From NCBI GenBank assembly GCA_039818285.1, contig JBCBUE010000008.1:1-64000 (forward strand): a stretch of 64,000 nucleotides of DNA, written 5' to 3'. Position numbers and translations under genes: made by a program. This stretch comes from JBCBUE01 sp039818285. Lineage in GTDB: Bacteria; Planctomycetota; Phycisphaerae; Phycisphaerales; Phycisphaeraceae. This document shows, one piece after another, positions 49,260 to 56,531 of this stretch. The stretch's first letter is position 1. Every line of letters begins with the position of its first letter. The notes beneath the pieces were generated by a model. That model ran no database searches and was not told the DNA's origin. It worked only from the letters and a program-made list of their open reading frames with translations.

Positions 49260-49275
49260 GGGTGAATGATCACCC
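49260..49275. promoter_or_regulatory. inverted repeat upstream of btaA, possible operator
   Basis: GGGTGA at 49260-49265 and TCACCC at 49270-49275 form a perfect six-base dyad around ATGA, 16-31 bases before the btaA start. No promoter was identified. It is reported only as a candidate site; no match to a PHO box was seen. Confidence 0.3.
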
Positions 49276-49381
49276 GGGTGCGGGAGGTGGTTTTCGGGAA
49301 CCGCAAACCGCACGTTTTACCAGAGCCCGGCGGGGGCGTCCATCGGCCGAACACCCGCCGGCCGAGCCGAGCGGGGCGGGC

Positions 49382-50065
49382 TCAGTTCTTGGCGACCTGC
49401 TCGGGGAAGGCCTGCTTGAGCTTCTCGACCTTCGTCATCGCTTGGTACACGATGTACGGCTGGTTGGGGTTGAGTTCCGCGTAGTTCTGGTGGTACGCCT
49501 CGGCGACGAAGAAGCCCGCGCCGATCGGCTCGAGGGTCGTGACGATCGGGTCGCCGAACACGCCGGCCTGCTCGAGCTGGCCGATGTAGGCCTGGGCGAC
49601 GCTCTTCTCCTCCTCGGAGGTGTAGAAGATGGCCGAGCGATAGTGCCGGCCGACGTCGTTGCCCTGGCGGTTGAGCGTGGTGGGGTCGTGGGCGACGGTG
49701 AAGAAGATCTTCAGCAGCTCGCCGTACGTCACGACCGAGGCGTCATAAGTGATGGCGATGGCCTCGGCGTGGTCGGTGGCGCCGCGGCTGACGAGCTGGT
49801 AGCTGGCGTCGTCCTTGGTGCCGCCGGCGTAGCCGGAGATGACGCTCTTGACGCCCTCGACGCGCTCGAAGACGGCCTCGGTGCACCAGAAGCAGCCTCC
49901 GGCGAAGATCGCCGTGTGCTCGGCCTGCCCCTCGGGGACCGTCAGATCGATCGCCGGGTCAGGAACGTCGGCCACCTTCACCTCGGCTCGCACGCAGCTC
50001 GCTCCGATCGCGCCCATCGCCATGGCCATCACTCCGGTCAACAGGGGGTGTCGTCTTAGCTTCAT
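49382..50065 (-). CDS. msrA: periplasmic peptide methionine sulfoxide reductase A
   Basis: MsrA reduces methionine-S-sulfoxide in proteins. The 227-residue protein has the signature AGGCFWCTEAVFERVEGV with catalytic Cys58, and FFTVAHDPTTLNRQGNDVGR followed by HYRSAIFYTS and EAYHQNY. Unlike the cytoplasmic E. coli enzyme, it has an N-terminal signal-like segment (LLTGVMAMAMGAIGASCVRA), so it is probably exported and may be lipidated at Cys24. The ATG at 50065 has GGGAG just upstream. It stands alone. Confidence 0.92.
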   Translation of the reverse strand: MKLRRHPLLTGVMAMAMGAIGASCVRAEVKVADVPDPAIDLTVPEGQAEHTAIFAGGCFWCTEAVFERVEGVKSVISGYAGGTKDDASYQLVSRGATDHAEAIAITYDASVVTYGELLKIFFTVAHDPTTLNRQGNDVGRHYRSAIFYTSEEEKSVAQAYIGQLEQAGVFGDPIVTTLEPIGAGFFVAEAYHQNYAELNPNQPYIVYQAMTKVEKLKQAFPEQVAKN

Positions 50066-50132
50066 GAGTCTCCCAACCGTAGGCGCGGCCGGATTGTTCG
50101 CGCCGGCCCGCCGGCCGCGACAAAAATCGCCC

Positions 50133-50411
50133 TCAGCGGCCCCCGCCGCCCGCCTCGATCGACTTGATCAGCTTGCCCAGCCGCTCGGCGTCCTGCGCGT
50201 CGCAGACGGCGGCGACCTTCTTGTCTTCGACGCCCAGCCGCGTCAGCGCGGTGCGGGCCCGCTTCCACAGCCGAGCCCGGGCGGCGTCGGTCTCGGCCAG
50301 CCAGAGCTCGCTGAGCAGTTCGCCGAGCTTGTTGGCCTGGATCGTGTCGTGGTGGTCGTAGTACCGCTTGACGATCTTTTCTTGGTGGCGGCTGAGGTCG
50401 CGCTGGGCCAT
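50133..50411 (-). CDS. small conserved-looking protein of unknown function
   Basis: The 92-residue protein is soluble and helical, with MAQRDLSRHQEKIVKRYYDH at the start, then NKLGELLSELWLAETDAARA and a Gly-rich end. No signal or metal motif is seen. Its plausible reading frame, ATG start and placement between same-strand genes support it as real. Similar uncharacterised proteins occur in planctomycetes, but this is recalled style rather than a search result. Confidence 0.65.
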   Translation of the reverse strand: MAQRDLSRHQEKIVKRYYDHHDTIQANKLGELLSELWLAETDAARARLWKRARTALTRLGVEDKKVAAVCDAQDAERLGKLIKSIEAGGGGR

Positions 50412-50443
50412 GCGGGAAGTCTACGCCCCAGCGACCGATCGCT

Positions 50444-51523
50444 TTATGCCCCGCGTCGTGGCGGCTGATCCCCGCGTTGTCCCGGCCCCCCGCCGCGGCG
50501 TTTCATGAAGCTGCGATCCGGCTCGCCCTTGAACACCCGGGGAACGAACGGGAACTCGTTGGTCAGCACGTAGTAGTACGTGCCCTTGGGAAACTCGGGG
50601 GTGACGCCGACGCGGCCGTTGGCCTCGTCGAGGTCGCCCGAGCCTTCGACGTACTGCCAGTCCTGCGTGAAGGTGCCGTCGTAAGCCCCGCCGGGGCCGG
50701 CGTTGCCCGAGGGTCGGCTGCCGGGCTTGAGCCGATAGCTCGATCGCAGCTCGACCAGCGGGCTGCTCAGGTCGGTGGGGTCGCGGTGACCCAGCGGGCC
50801 GTAGATGGGCCAGCCGTCGGCGGCGAAGCCCAGGAGGGTCATCTGGCCGGTGGCCTGGTGCTCGGCGAGCAGGCCGGTGGGGATGCCGTGGTAGTGGTAC
50901 GCGCCGGTGGGCTGGACGTGGGCGTTGGAGGCGTCGAGGCCGAGGTTCTTCTGGTCGCCGGGGCCGATGGCCTCGTAGGTCCAGCCGGTCGGCGCGCCGC
51001 CGCGCTGCAGGCCGTTGGGCGTCCAGTTCTCGGCGGTGCCGGGGTCGAAGACGACGCCGTTGAGCCCGACGCCAAAGAGGGAGCCGCGCGAGGCGCGGGC
51101 GTCGTCGTGCATGATGGGGTCGAGCGGCAACGAGAAGCGATACGACTGAGCACGGATCGCGTTGGGGTTGCTGGCGTTGGGAAACCGGCCGGTGGCGTGG
51201 TCGGGCAGGCCCTTGGAGCGGAGGACGAGCTTGCCGTTCGCTTCCTCGAGCGCGACGTCGCTCGACCACTCGCCGTCGAGCGACGCGAGCTCGGCCCAGG
51301 CGTCGTGGTCCAGCCAGGCCGACGCGCTCGGTTCATCCGAGGCCGGGGGCTCGTGGGCCTGCGCCGAGGCGATGCAGAAACCGACCAGCAGCAACGCGAG
51401 GACGTTGACGATCAGCCAGGTGTCGCCGCGGCTCCACCTCTTGCCCTGCCCGGGCTCGGGGTCGATCCACTCCGGGGCGTTGGGGTCGAGCGGGGCCGAG
51501 GTGTCGTGGCGGGCGGTGGGCAT
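50444..51523 (-). CDS. secreted or membrane-anchored YHYH domain protein
   Basis: The 359-residue protein has a short cytoplasmic N-terminus, one hydrophobic anchor at about residues 36-56 (LIVNVLALLLVGFCIASAQA), and a YHYH domain (PF14240). The family motif is in PTGAYHYHGIPTGLLAEHQA, followed by LLGFAADGWPIYGPLGHRDP, and a final TYYYVLTNEFPFVPRVFKG. The domain is of unknown function and common in marine bacteria and planctomycetes. AGAGGAGCG precedes the ATG at 51523. Whether the hydrophobic segment is cleaved is unclear. Confidence 0.88.
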   Translation of the reverse strand: MPTARHDTSAPLDPNAPEWIDPEPGQGKRWSRGDTWLIVNVLALLLVGFCIASAQAHEPPASDEPSASAWLDHDAWAELASLDGEWSSDVALEEANGKLVLRSKGLPDHATGRFPNASNPNAIRAQSYRFSLPLDPIMHDDARASRGSLFGVGLNGVVFDPGTAENWTPNGLQRGGAPTGWTYEAIGPGDQKNLGLDASNAHVQPTGAYHYHGIPTGLLAEHQATGQMTLLGFAADGWPIYGPLGHRDPTDLSSPLVELRSSYRLKPGSRPSGNAGPGGAYDGTFTQDWQYVEGSGDLDEANGRVGVTPEFPKGTYYYVLTNEFPFVPRVFKGEPDRSFMKRRGGGPGQRGDQPPRRGA

Positions 51524-51600
51524 CGACGCGCTCCTCTGACAACTTGAGTCACCGGGCGATCGGACAAGCCCGACCCGTGATCAACGCACCCGGCCCGGCC

Positions 51601-52272
51601 TTATTGCACGCCCGGCCCGGCCAGGCCCTGCATCGGCTTGAGCCAGAACGTCAGCGGCTTCTCGGTCGGCTCGGCCTGCCCGATCTCCGTCCACCCTAGG
51701 CGGGTCACCAGGTCGTCGCGACGCCGATACCCCATCGATCGCCACCACGCATCGAGCTCGCGATGCCCCGCCGGCCGGCGCGGGTCGTCGGCCGGCCGAT
51801 CGACCCCGCAGAACGCGAACCACAAAAACCCCGCCCCGCCGGCCGCCCGCCGCCGCTCGTCCAGCCGGCGCCCGTAGCCCTCGCGCCGATCGAAGAACAC
51901 CCGCCCGACGCCCCGCCCCCGGTACTCGGGCAGCAGGACCGACTCGGCCAAGTAGAACACCGACCCCACGTCGATCCCGGCCTGCTCGAACGGGGCGCGG
52001 AACTCGGCGTGTTCATCCGCCAAAGGCATCGCCGTCGACGCCCCCACCACCCGCCCGTCCGCCGCCTCGTCGATCGCCAGCACCACCAACGCCTCGTTCG
52101 ACGACGCGATCGCCGACAGATACGCAAGCTCCTCCACCTCGTCCCCGTCGTACAGGTACGGCCACTCGGCGAACACCGCCAGCCTCAGCCGCGCGAGGTC
52201 GTCTACGTATCGGCGGATCGCCCCGCCGACGACTTCGCGGCATGCGATGCCCTTGAGGCGTTCATCCGCCAT
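51601..52272 (-). CDS. GNAT-family acetyltransferase
   Basis: The 223-residue protein has the GNAT acetyl-CoA signature LLPEYRGRGVGRVFFDRREG (R/QxxGxG) at about residues 124-143. Upstream is the beta-4 region SVFYLAESVLL and downstream GAGFLWFAFCGVDRPADDPR. The N-terminal part (LAVFAEWPYLYDGDEVEEL) resembles a group of uncharacterised GNAT proteins. The substrate is unknown. The ATG at 52272 is used; the same frame stays open upstream but runs antisense-like through ppk2. Confidence 0.85.
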   Translation of the reverse strand: MADERLKGIACREVVGGAIRRYVDDLARLRLAVFAEWPYLYDGDEVEELAYLSAIASSNEALVVLAIDEAADGRVVGASTAMPLADEHAEFRAPFEQAGIDVGSVFYLAESVLLPEYRGRGVGRVFFDRREGYGRRLDERRRAAGGAGFLWFAFCGVDRPADDPRRPAGHRELDAWWRSMGYRRRDDLVTRLGWTEIGQAEPTEKPLTFWLKPMQGLAGPGVQ

Positions 52273-52307
52273 GCGCGAACGGTAGCACCTCAAGGCCGCG
52301 ACGGGTT

Positions 52308-53297
52308 TCAATACACCTCGGGCACGAACGTCTGCTCGTCCATCGGAGGACGGACGTAGCCCTTGTTGATCTGCCGCGGGGGCAGCTCGATCGGCGGGGG
52401 CGTGAGGTCCTCGTACGGGACGAGGCTGAGGATGTGGTGGATGACGTTGAGGCGGGCGCGCTTTTTGACCGTCGAATTCACGACGTGCCACGGGGCCTGT
52501 TTGATGTCGGTGTGGGCGAACATCGTGTCCTTGGCCATCGAGTACTCGACCCACTTGGATCGGGACTTGAGGTCCATCGGGCTGAGCTTCCAGCGCTTGG
52601 TCGGGTCCTCGATGCGGTCCTGGAACCGACGCTCCTGCTCCTCGTCGCTGACGCTGAACCAGTACTTGATGAGCTTGATGCCGCTTCGCACGAGCATCCG
52701 CTCGAACTGAGGGCAGGAGCGCATGAACTGCTGGTACTCGTCCTGGGAGCAGAAGCCCATCACCTTCTCGACGCCGGCGCGGTTGTACCAGGAGCGGTCG
52801 AAGAGGATCAGCTCGCCGGCGGCGGGGAGGTGCTGGACGTATCGCTGGAAGTACCACTGGGTCTTCTCGCGCTCGGTCGGGGCGGGGAGCGCGACGACCT
52901 TGACCACGCGCGGGCTGCAGCACTCGGTGATGCGTTTGATCGCCCCGCCCTTGCCGGCGGCGTCGCGGCCCTCGAAGAGGATGACCGCGCGGTAGCCGGT
53001 TGCCTTGATCCACTGCTGCATCTTGACCAGCTCGATCTGCAGGCGGGCGAGCTCTTTCTTGTAAGTCTTGTTGTCGAGAGTCCGGTGGGGCGGATCGGCG
53101 TCGACGGGCGGCCTCGGGATGGCGGGGAGCGAAGGCGAAAGGGATTCGGGGGCGGGGTCGGCGTGGCCGTTGTGCTCGGCGGCGGCCTCGATGGCGGCGA
53201 CCTCGGCGGGGGGGCCTTCGGGGGCGTCGGCCTTGTTCTTGGCCTTGCCGCCCTTCTTGCCCTTGCCGGTCTTTTTCTTGTCCTTGGTCTTCGACAT
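52308..53297 (-). CDS. ppk2: polyphosphate kinase 2
   Basis: PPK2 enzymes transfer phosphate between polyphosphate and nucleotides, often favouring GTP or ADP formation. The 329-residue protein has Walker A GRDAAGKGGAI (110-120), the lid and Walker B FDRSWYNRAGVEKVM (from 166), and KYWFSVSDEEQERRF with EDPTKRWKLSPMDLKSRSKW. The N-terminal 70 residues are lysine/alanine/proline-rich and disordered. The ATG at 53297 (MSKTKDKKK) is chosen over the earlier in-frame start at 53333. No ppk1 or ppx is nearby. Confidence 0.95.
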   Translation of the reverse strand: MSKTKDKKKTGKGKKGGKAKNKADAPEGPPAEVAAIEAAAEHNGHADPAPESLSPSLPAIPRPPVDADPPHRTLDNKTYKKELARLQIELVKMQQWIKATGYRAVILFEGRDAAGKGGAIKRITECCSPRVVKVVALPAPTEREKTQWYFQRYVQHLPAAGELILFDRSWYNRAGVEKVMGFCSQDEYQQFMRSCPQFERMLVRSGIKLIKYWFSVSDEEQERRFQDRIEDPTKRWKLSPMDLKSRSKWVEYSMAKDTMFAHTDIKQAPWHVVNSTVKKRARLNVIHHILSLVPYEDLTPPPIELPPRQINKGYVRPPMDEQTFVPEVY

Positions 53298-53413
53298 CGC
53301 TGAACCCGTGCGTGAGGAGAGGCGAGCAGGCACCGGGCGATCCCGCGGTCTTAACCCGCAGTATGCCCCTCAACGACGCGATCCACAAACCCCATTCGCC
53401 GCCCCAGAACGGC

Positions 53414-53461
53414 TTGACAGCGGCGGAGCGGGCGACAATACTTAACTATATGGTTAAGTAT
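53414..53461 (+). promoter_or_regulatory. promoter and palindromic autoregulatory operator of the ArsR-type gene
   Basis: TTGACA at 53414-53419 and AATACT at 53437-53442 are separated by 17 bases. A perfect inverted repeat, ATACTTAAC (53438-53446) and GTTAAGTAT (53453-53461), overlaps the -10 and flanks TATATG, in which the start codon ATG is 53450-53452. The predicted transcript would begin at about 53449-53450, so the mRNA is expected to be leaderless. A dimeric regulator bound here would block both polymerase and translation start. Confidence 0.75.
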
Positions 53462-53896
53462 ATCGGTCCGCCGATCGCCGAGCTCGACCGCGGTTACGCG
53501 GCGCTGGGGGACCCCACCCGCCGCGATATCGTCGCCCGGCTGGCCGAGCGCGACGGGCAGCGCGTCACCGACCTGGCCGCGCCGTACTCGGATCGCATGT
53601 CGCTCCCGGCCGTCAGCAAGCACCTGCGCGTGCTCGAGTCAGCGGGGCTGATCGAGCAGCGCAAGAGCGGCCGAACCCGGCACTGCCACCTCCGCGCCCA
53701 GCGCGTCCGCGACCTCTCGGATTGGCTCAACCGCTATCGCGCGTTCTGGACCGGCAAGCTCGACGCGCTGGCCGCCTACGCCGAGGCCAGACCCGAGCCC
53801 GCCGACCGCGGGGACGCCAAAGCTCCCCCCGCCAAGCCGGCGACCGAGTCCGAACCCCCTGTCCAACGGCCCCCGCTGCCCGATTACCTCCTCTAA
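53450..53896 (+). CDS. ArsR-family transcriptional regulator
   Basis: The 148-residue winged-helix protein has AELDRGYAALGDPTRRDIVA, LAERDGQRVTDLAAPYSDRM, SLPAVSKHLRVLESAGLIEQ (recognition helix) and RKSGRTRHCHLRAQRVRDL. It belongs to the metal-independent ArsR group paired with SRPBCC proteins, as no clear metal-binding Cys motif is present. The C-terminus is Pro-rich. The start is ATG at 53450, inside the centre of its own operator. It is 17 bases upstream of the SRPBCC gene, so the two should be cotranscribed and autoregulated. The inducer is unknown. Confidence 0.93.
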   Translation: MVKYIGPPIAELDRGYAALGDPTRRDIVARLAERDGQRVTDLAAPYSDRMSLPAVSKHLRVLESAGLIEQRKSGRTRHCHLRAQRVRDLSDWLNRYRAFWTGKLDALAAYAEARPEPADRGDAKAPPAKPATESEPPVQRPPLPDYLL

Positions 53897-53913
53897 ACCC
53901 CGGAGATCGTCCC

Positions 53914-54447
53914 ATGTCTCAGCCCGCCACCTTGGCCGACCTGCCGCCCGCCCCCGCCAACGCGATCCGCCTCAACAAGCTGGTCCGCGCGCCCCGAGAG
54001 CGTGTCTATCAGCTGTGGACCGATCCGGTCGCCTTCCCCAAGTGGTTCGCACCCGGCCCCAACACCGCCTGCAGAGACGTGACCATGGACGTCCGCGTCG
54101 GCGGAGCCTTCCGCTTCGCCATGAACGACGGCAGCAAGGACCACGTCGGCATCGGCGCGTACACCGTGGTCGATCCACCGAACACGCTGGCGTTCACCTG
54201 GTCCTGGGAAGGGATGCCCGACTTCGGCGGCGACTCGCTGGTCACGATCCGCTTCTTCGACGCGGCCAACCCGCACGACGACGGGCCGGGCACGGAGGTC
54301 GTTCTCACCCACGAGCGCCTCGACTCGGCCGTCGAGCGCAGCGAACACACCGGCGGCTGGTGGGACACGCTGCGAGCGCTGGGCTACTTCGCTCGCGGCG
54401 TCGACCCGCGCGAGGCGATGTACGGCCAGCCGACCGCCTCGGTTTGA
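53914..54447 (+). CDS. SRPBCC/AHSA1-domain protein
   Basis: The 177-residue protein is a START-like fold: LNKLVRAPRERVYQLWTDPV, FPKWFAPGPNTACRDVTMDV, GGAFRFAMNDGSKDHVGIGA, then NTLAFTWSWEG and a late HTGGWWDTLRAL. Such Aha1-like proteins bind hydrophobic ligands and are often paired with ArsR regulators; whether they sense or act on a ligand is not established. It follows the regulator by 17 bases with GGAG before the ATG at 53914. Confidence 0.9.
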   Translation: MSQPATLADLPPAPANAIRLNKLVRAPRERVYQLWTDPVAFPKWFAPGPNTACRDVTMDVRVGGAFRFAMNDGSKDHVGIGAYTVVDPPNTLAFTWSWEGMPDFGGDSLVTIRFFDAANPHDDGPGTEVVLTHERLDSAVERSEHTGGWWDTLRALGYFARGVDPREAMYGQPTASV

Positions 54448-54517
54448 TCGGTGAGATCACTGCGTCCAGTCCGACTTGGACACCCCCGCCGGCGCTCCCC
54501 GCGCCGTGCAGGTGGTC

Positions 54518-54949
54518 TCACCCGGCCGGCAACAGCATGCAGAACCGGCTGAGGATCTCCATCTCCAGGGGCGTGCCGTCGTCCATGCACAGCCCGCGGC
54601 CGGCGAGCCGGACCAGCTCGTCGAGCTTGGCGCGGTCCGCGCTGCCGTGGCGGGTCAGGTCCAACAGGCCCATGTCCCAGTCGCCGAACAGCCGACGGTC
54701 GATCGGCTCGTCGAGGAGCACACGCACGTCGCGGTGGCGCGGGTCGGCGCTGATCGTCTCGAACAGCCGATGCACATCGGCTTCGTCGCCCTCGAGCAGC
54801 TGAACGAACTGCCCGGCGCTGTAGAACAGCACGCCGGTGATCAACGCCTTGCGGTTGTTGTACGACGAGACCGAGTGGATGGTCTCCAGGTCTTCCGTGG
54901 ACATCGGCCCGATCGCTTCGCTGACGTAGAGCAGGTGCGTAAGCGCCAT
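54518..54949 (-). CDS. single-domain BLUF blue-light photoreceptor
   Basis: The 143-residue protein is a BLUF (FAD) domain followed by a short helical C-terminal part. It keeps Tyr8, Asn32, Gln50, Trp91 and Met93, with the same spacing as AppA residues 21, 45, 63, 104 and 106. Segments are LLYVSEAIGPMSTEDL, SVSSYNNRKALITGVLFYS and GQFVQLLEG. It should convert blue light into a conformational change and act through an unknown partner. The ATG at 54949 has AAGG upstream; a start at 54979 lacks a ribosome site. No output domain is fused. Confidence 0.93.
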   Translation of the reverse strand: MALTHLLYVSEAIGPMSTEDLETIHSVSSYNNRKALITGVLFYSAGQFVQLLEGDEADVHRLFETISADPRHRDVRVLLDEPIDRRLFGDWDMGLLDLTRHGSADRAKLDELVRLAGRGLCMDDGTPLEMEILSRFCMLLPAG

Positions 54950-55105
54950 GGTTTGCCTTGCCTCGAAGACCGATTTCATGATACCGCTGACACGAGCGAT
55001 GCCGCGTGGATCCCGGCCGCAAAAGGGTAAGTCCCAAGTCGTCTCCCCCGGACGGCGTAGGTCAATGGCTGGATCTCGTCGGCTGAGGGCGGCTAAAGTC
55101 GAGCC

Positions 55106-55456
55106 GTGCCGAGCGATCGCCCCACCGCCTGCGAACTCTGCCGCCGCGAGGCGGTGGTGACGACCAAGCACCACCTGATCCCCGTGGCCCGACACAACAA
55201 GCCGCGCACCCGCCGTCAGCACGACAGGGCCGAGTTCAACACCCGCGTCGCGTGGCTGTGCAAGCCCTGCCACAAGACGGTGCACGCGACGCTGACCGAG
55301 CAGGAACTCGCCGAGCACTACCACACGGTCGAACGGCTCGCGGCGCACGACGACATCGCGCGTTTCGTGGCGTTCGTCCGCAAGCAGCCAGCCAACGCGC
55401 ACGTCGTCGTTCGCCGCTCGAACGGCAAGACGGTCGGCAACGCCCGTCGTACGTGA
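55106..55456 (+). CDS. small HNH-like zinc protein
   Basis: The 116-residue protein has CELCRREAVVTTKHHLIPVA and later WLCKPCHKTVHATL, giving the C-x2-C ... HH ... C-x2-C-H-x3-H layout of HNH nucleases. These residues could bind structural zinc and the catalytic metal. It is shorter than restriction-type HNH enzymes and lacks added domains; similar short proteins are widespread and uncharacterised. The start is GTG at 55106. It lies between divergent BLUF and convergent cydB, alone on this strand. Confidence 0.8.
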   Translation: MPSDRPTACELCRREAVVTTKHHLIPVARHNKPRTRRQHDRAEFNTRVAWLCKPCHKTVHATLTEQELAEHYHTVERLAAHDDIARFVAFVRKQPANAHVVVRRSNGKTVGNARRT

Positions 55457-55469
55457 ACTCTCTGGAAGC

Positions 55470-56531
55470 TCAGTAGCTGTGATCGTCCAGCTTGACCTTG
55501 CCGCGGAAGGTCCAGTAGATGACGCCGGTGTAGGCCAGCACGCAGGGCATGCCCAGGACGGCGATCAGCAGCATGATGCCCAGGGTCGTGGTGCTGCTGG
55601 CGGCGTTGAGGATCGTCATCCCGTTCTTGGGGTCGTTGCTGGCGGGGATGATGAAGGGGTAGAGGGCGGTGATGAACAGAAAGACGAACGCCGCGATCGT
55701 GCAGGCGCTGGAGACAAAGGCGTAGCCCTCGGCCCGCTTGAACATGGCCCGGGGGATGTTCAGGATCGCCAGCAGGTTCAGGGCGGGCACGACCCAGAGG
55801 ATCGGCATGGCGTCGAGCGTCTGCGTGGCGCGGGGAAGGGCGAAGAACGTCCAGATCGTGACCACGAGGTAGAACGCAGCGAAGACGAAGAACAGCCGCC
55901 AGATGACGGGGCGCAGGCTCTCCTGAAAGTCGCCCTCGGTCTTGAGGTACAGGTAGATCGCGCCGTGCATGGCGAAGGCGGCGACGCCCATCATGCCGAC
56001 GACGATCGCATACGGATTGAGCAGGCCGAGGAACGTGCCGGCGAATTCGTGCTGCGTATCGAGCGGGATGCCGAGCATCATGTTGCCCACCGCGACGCCG
56101 AACAGCAGCGTCGCCAGCACCGAGCCGAGGAAGAACGCCCCGTCCCACACCCTCCGCCACCGCGGGCTCTCGACCTTGCTGCGGAACTCAAGGCTGACGG
56201 CTCGCAGGATCAGCGACACGAGCAAGAGCATGAAGGCGTTGTAAAACCCCGAGAACACGGTCGCGTAGGCCTCGGGGAAGGCGGCGAACAGCGCCCCGCC
56301 GAAGGTGACCAGCCACACCTCGTTGCCGTCCCACAGCGGGCCGATGCTGTTCATCAGCAGCCGCTTCTCGCGGTCGTTGCGAGCGACGAAGGGGTGCAGG
56401 ATGCCGACGCCGAGGTCGAAGCCGTCGAGGATGGCGTACCCGATGAGCAGCACGGCCAGCAGCACGAACCAGATGATCGCCAGCCACTCGTGGGTCGTCG
56501 TGAACGCGAGGGTCGCCAGGTCGGGCGTCAC
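55470..56531 (-). CDS. cydB: cytochrome bd ubiquinol oxidase subunit II
   Basis: CydB is the structural partner of CydA in the quinol:oxygen oxidoreductase bd. The 353-residue protein has about nine spans and the family signature IWFVLLAVLLIGYAILDGFD, LGVGILHPFVARNDREKRLL and GPLWDGNEVWLVTFGGALFA near the start. It contributes to oxygen reduction at low oxygen. The start is GTG at 56531, overlapping the cydA stop in GTGA. A cydX gene or cydCD transporter was not seen. Confidence 0.96.
   Translation of the reverse strand: MTPDLATLAFTTTHEWLAIIWFVLLAVLLIGYAILDGFDLGVGILHPFVARNDREKRLLMNSIGPLWDGNEVWLVTFGGALFAAFPEAYATVFSGFYNAFMLLLVSLILRAVSLEFRSKVESPRWRRVWDGAFFLGSVLATLLFGVAVGNMMLGIPLDTQHEFAGTFLGLLNPYAIVVGMMGVAAFAMHGAIYLYLKTEGDFQESLRPVIWRLFFVFAAFYLVVTIWTFFALPRATQTLDAMPILWVVPALNLLAILNIPRAMFKRAEGYAFVSSACTIAAFVFLFITALYPFIIPASNDPKNGMTILNAASSTTTLGIMLLIAVLGMPCVLAYTGVIYWTFRGKVKLDDHSY

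Noticed and set aside
51601..53388. 595-codon minus-strand frame spanning the GNAT and ppk2 genes
   Set aside because: The GNAT gene occupies only 51601-52272. The rest is an out-of-frame reading of ppk2, which has full Walker motifs in its own frame.
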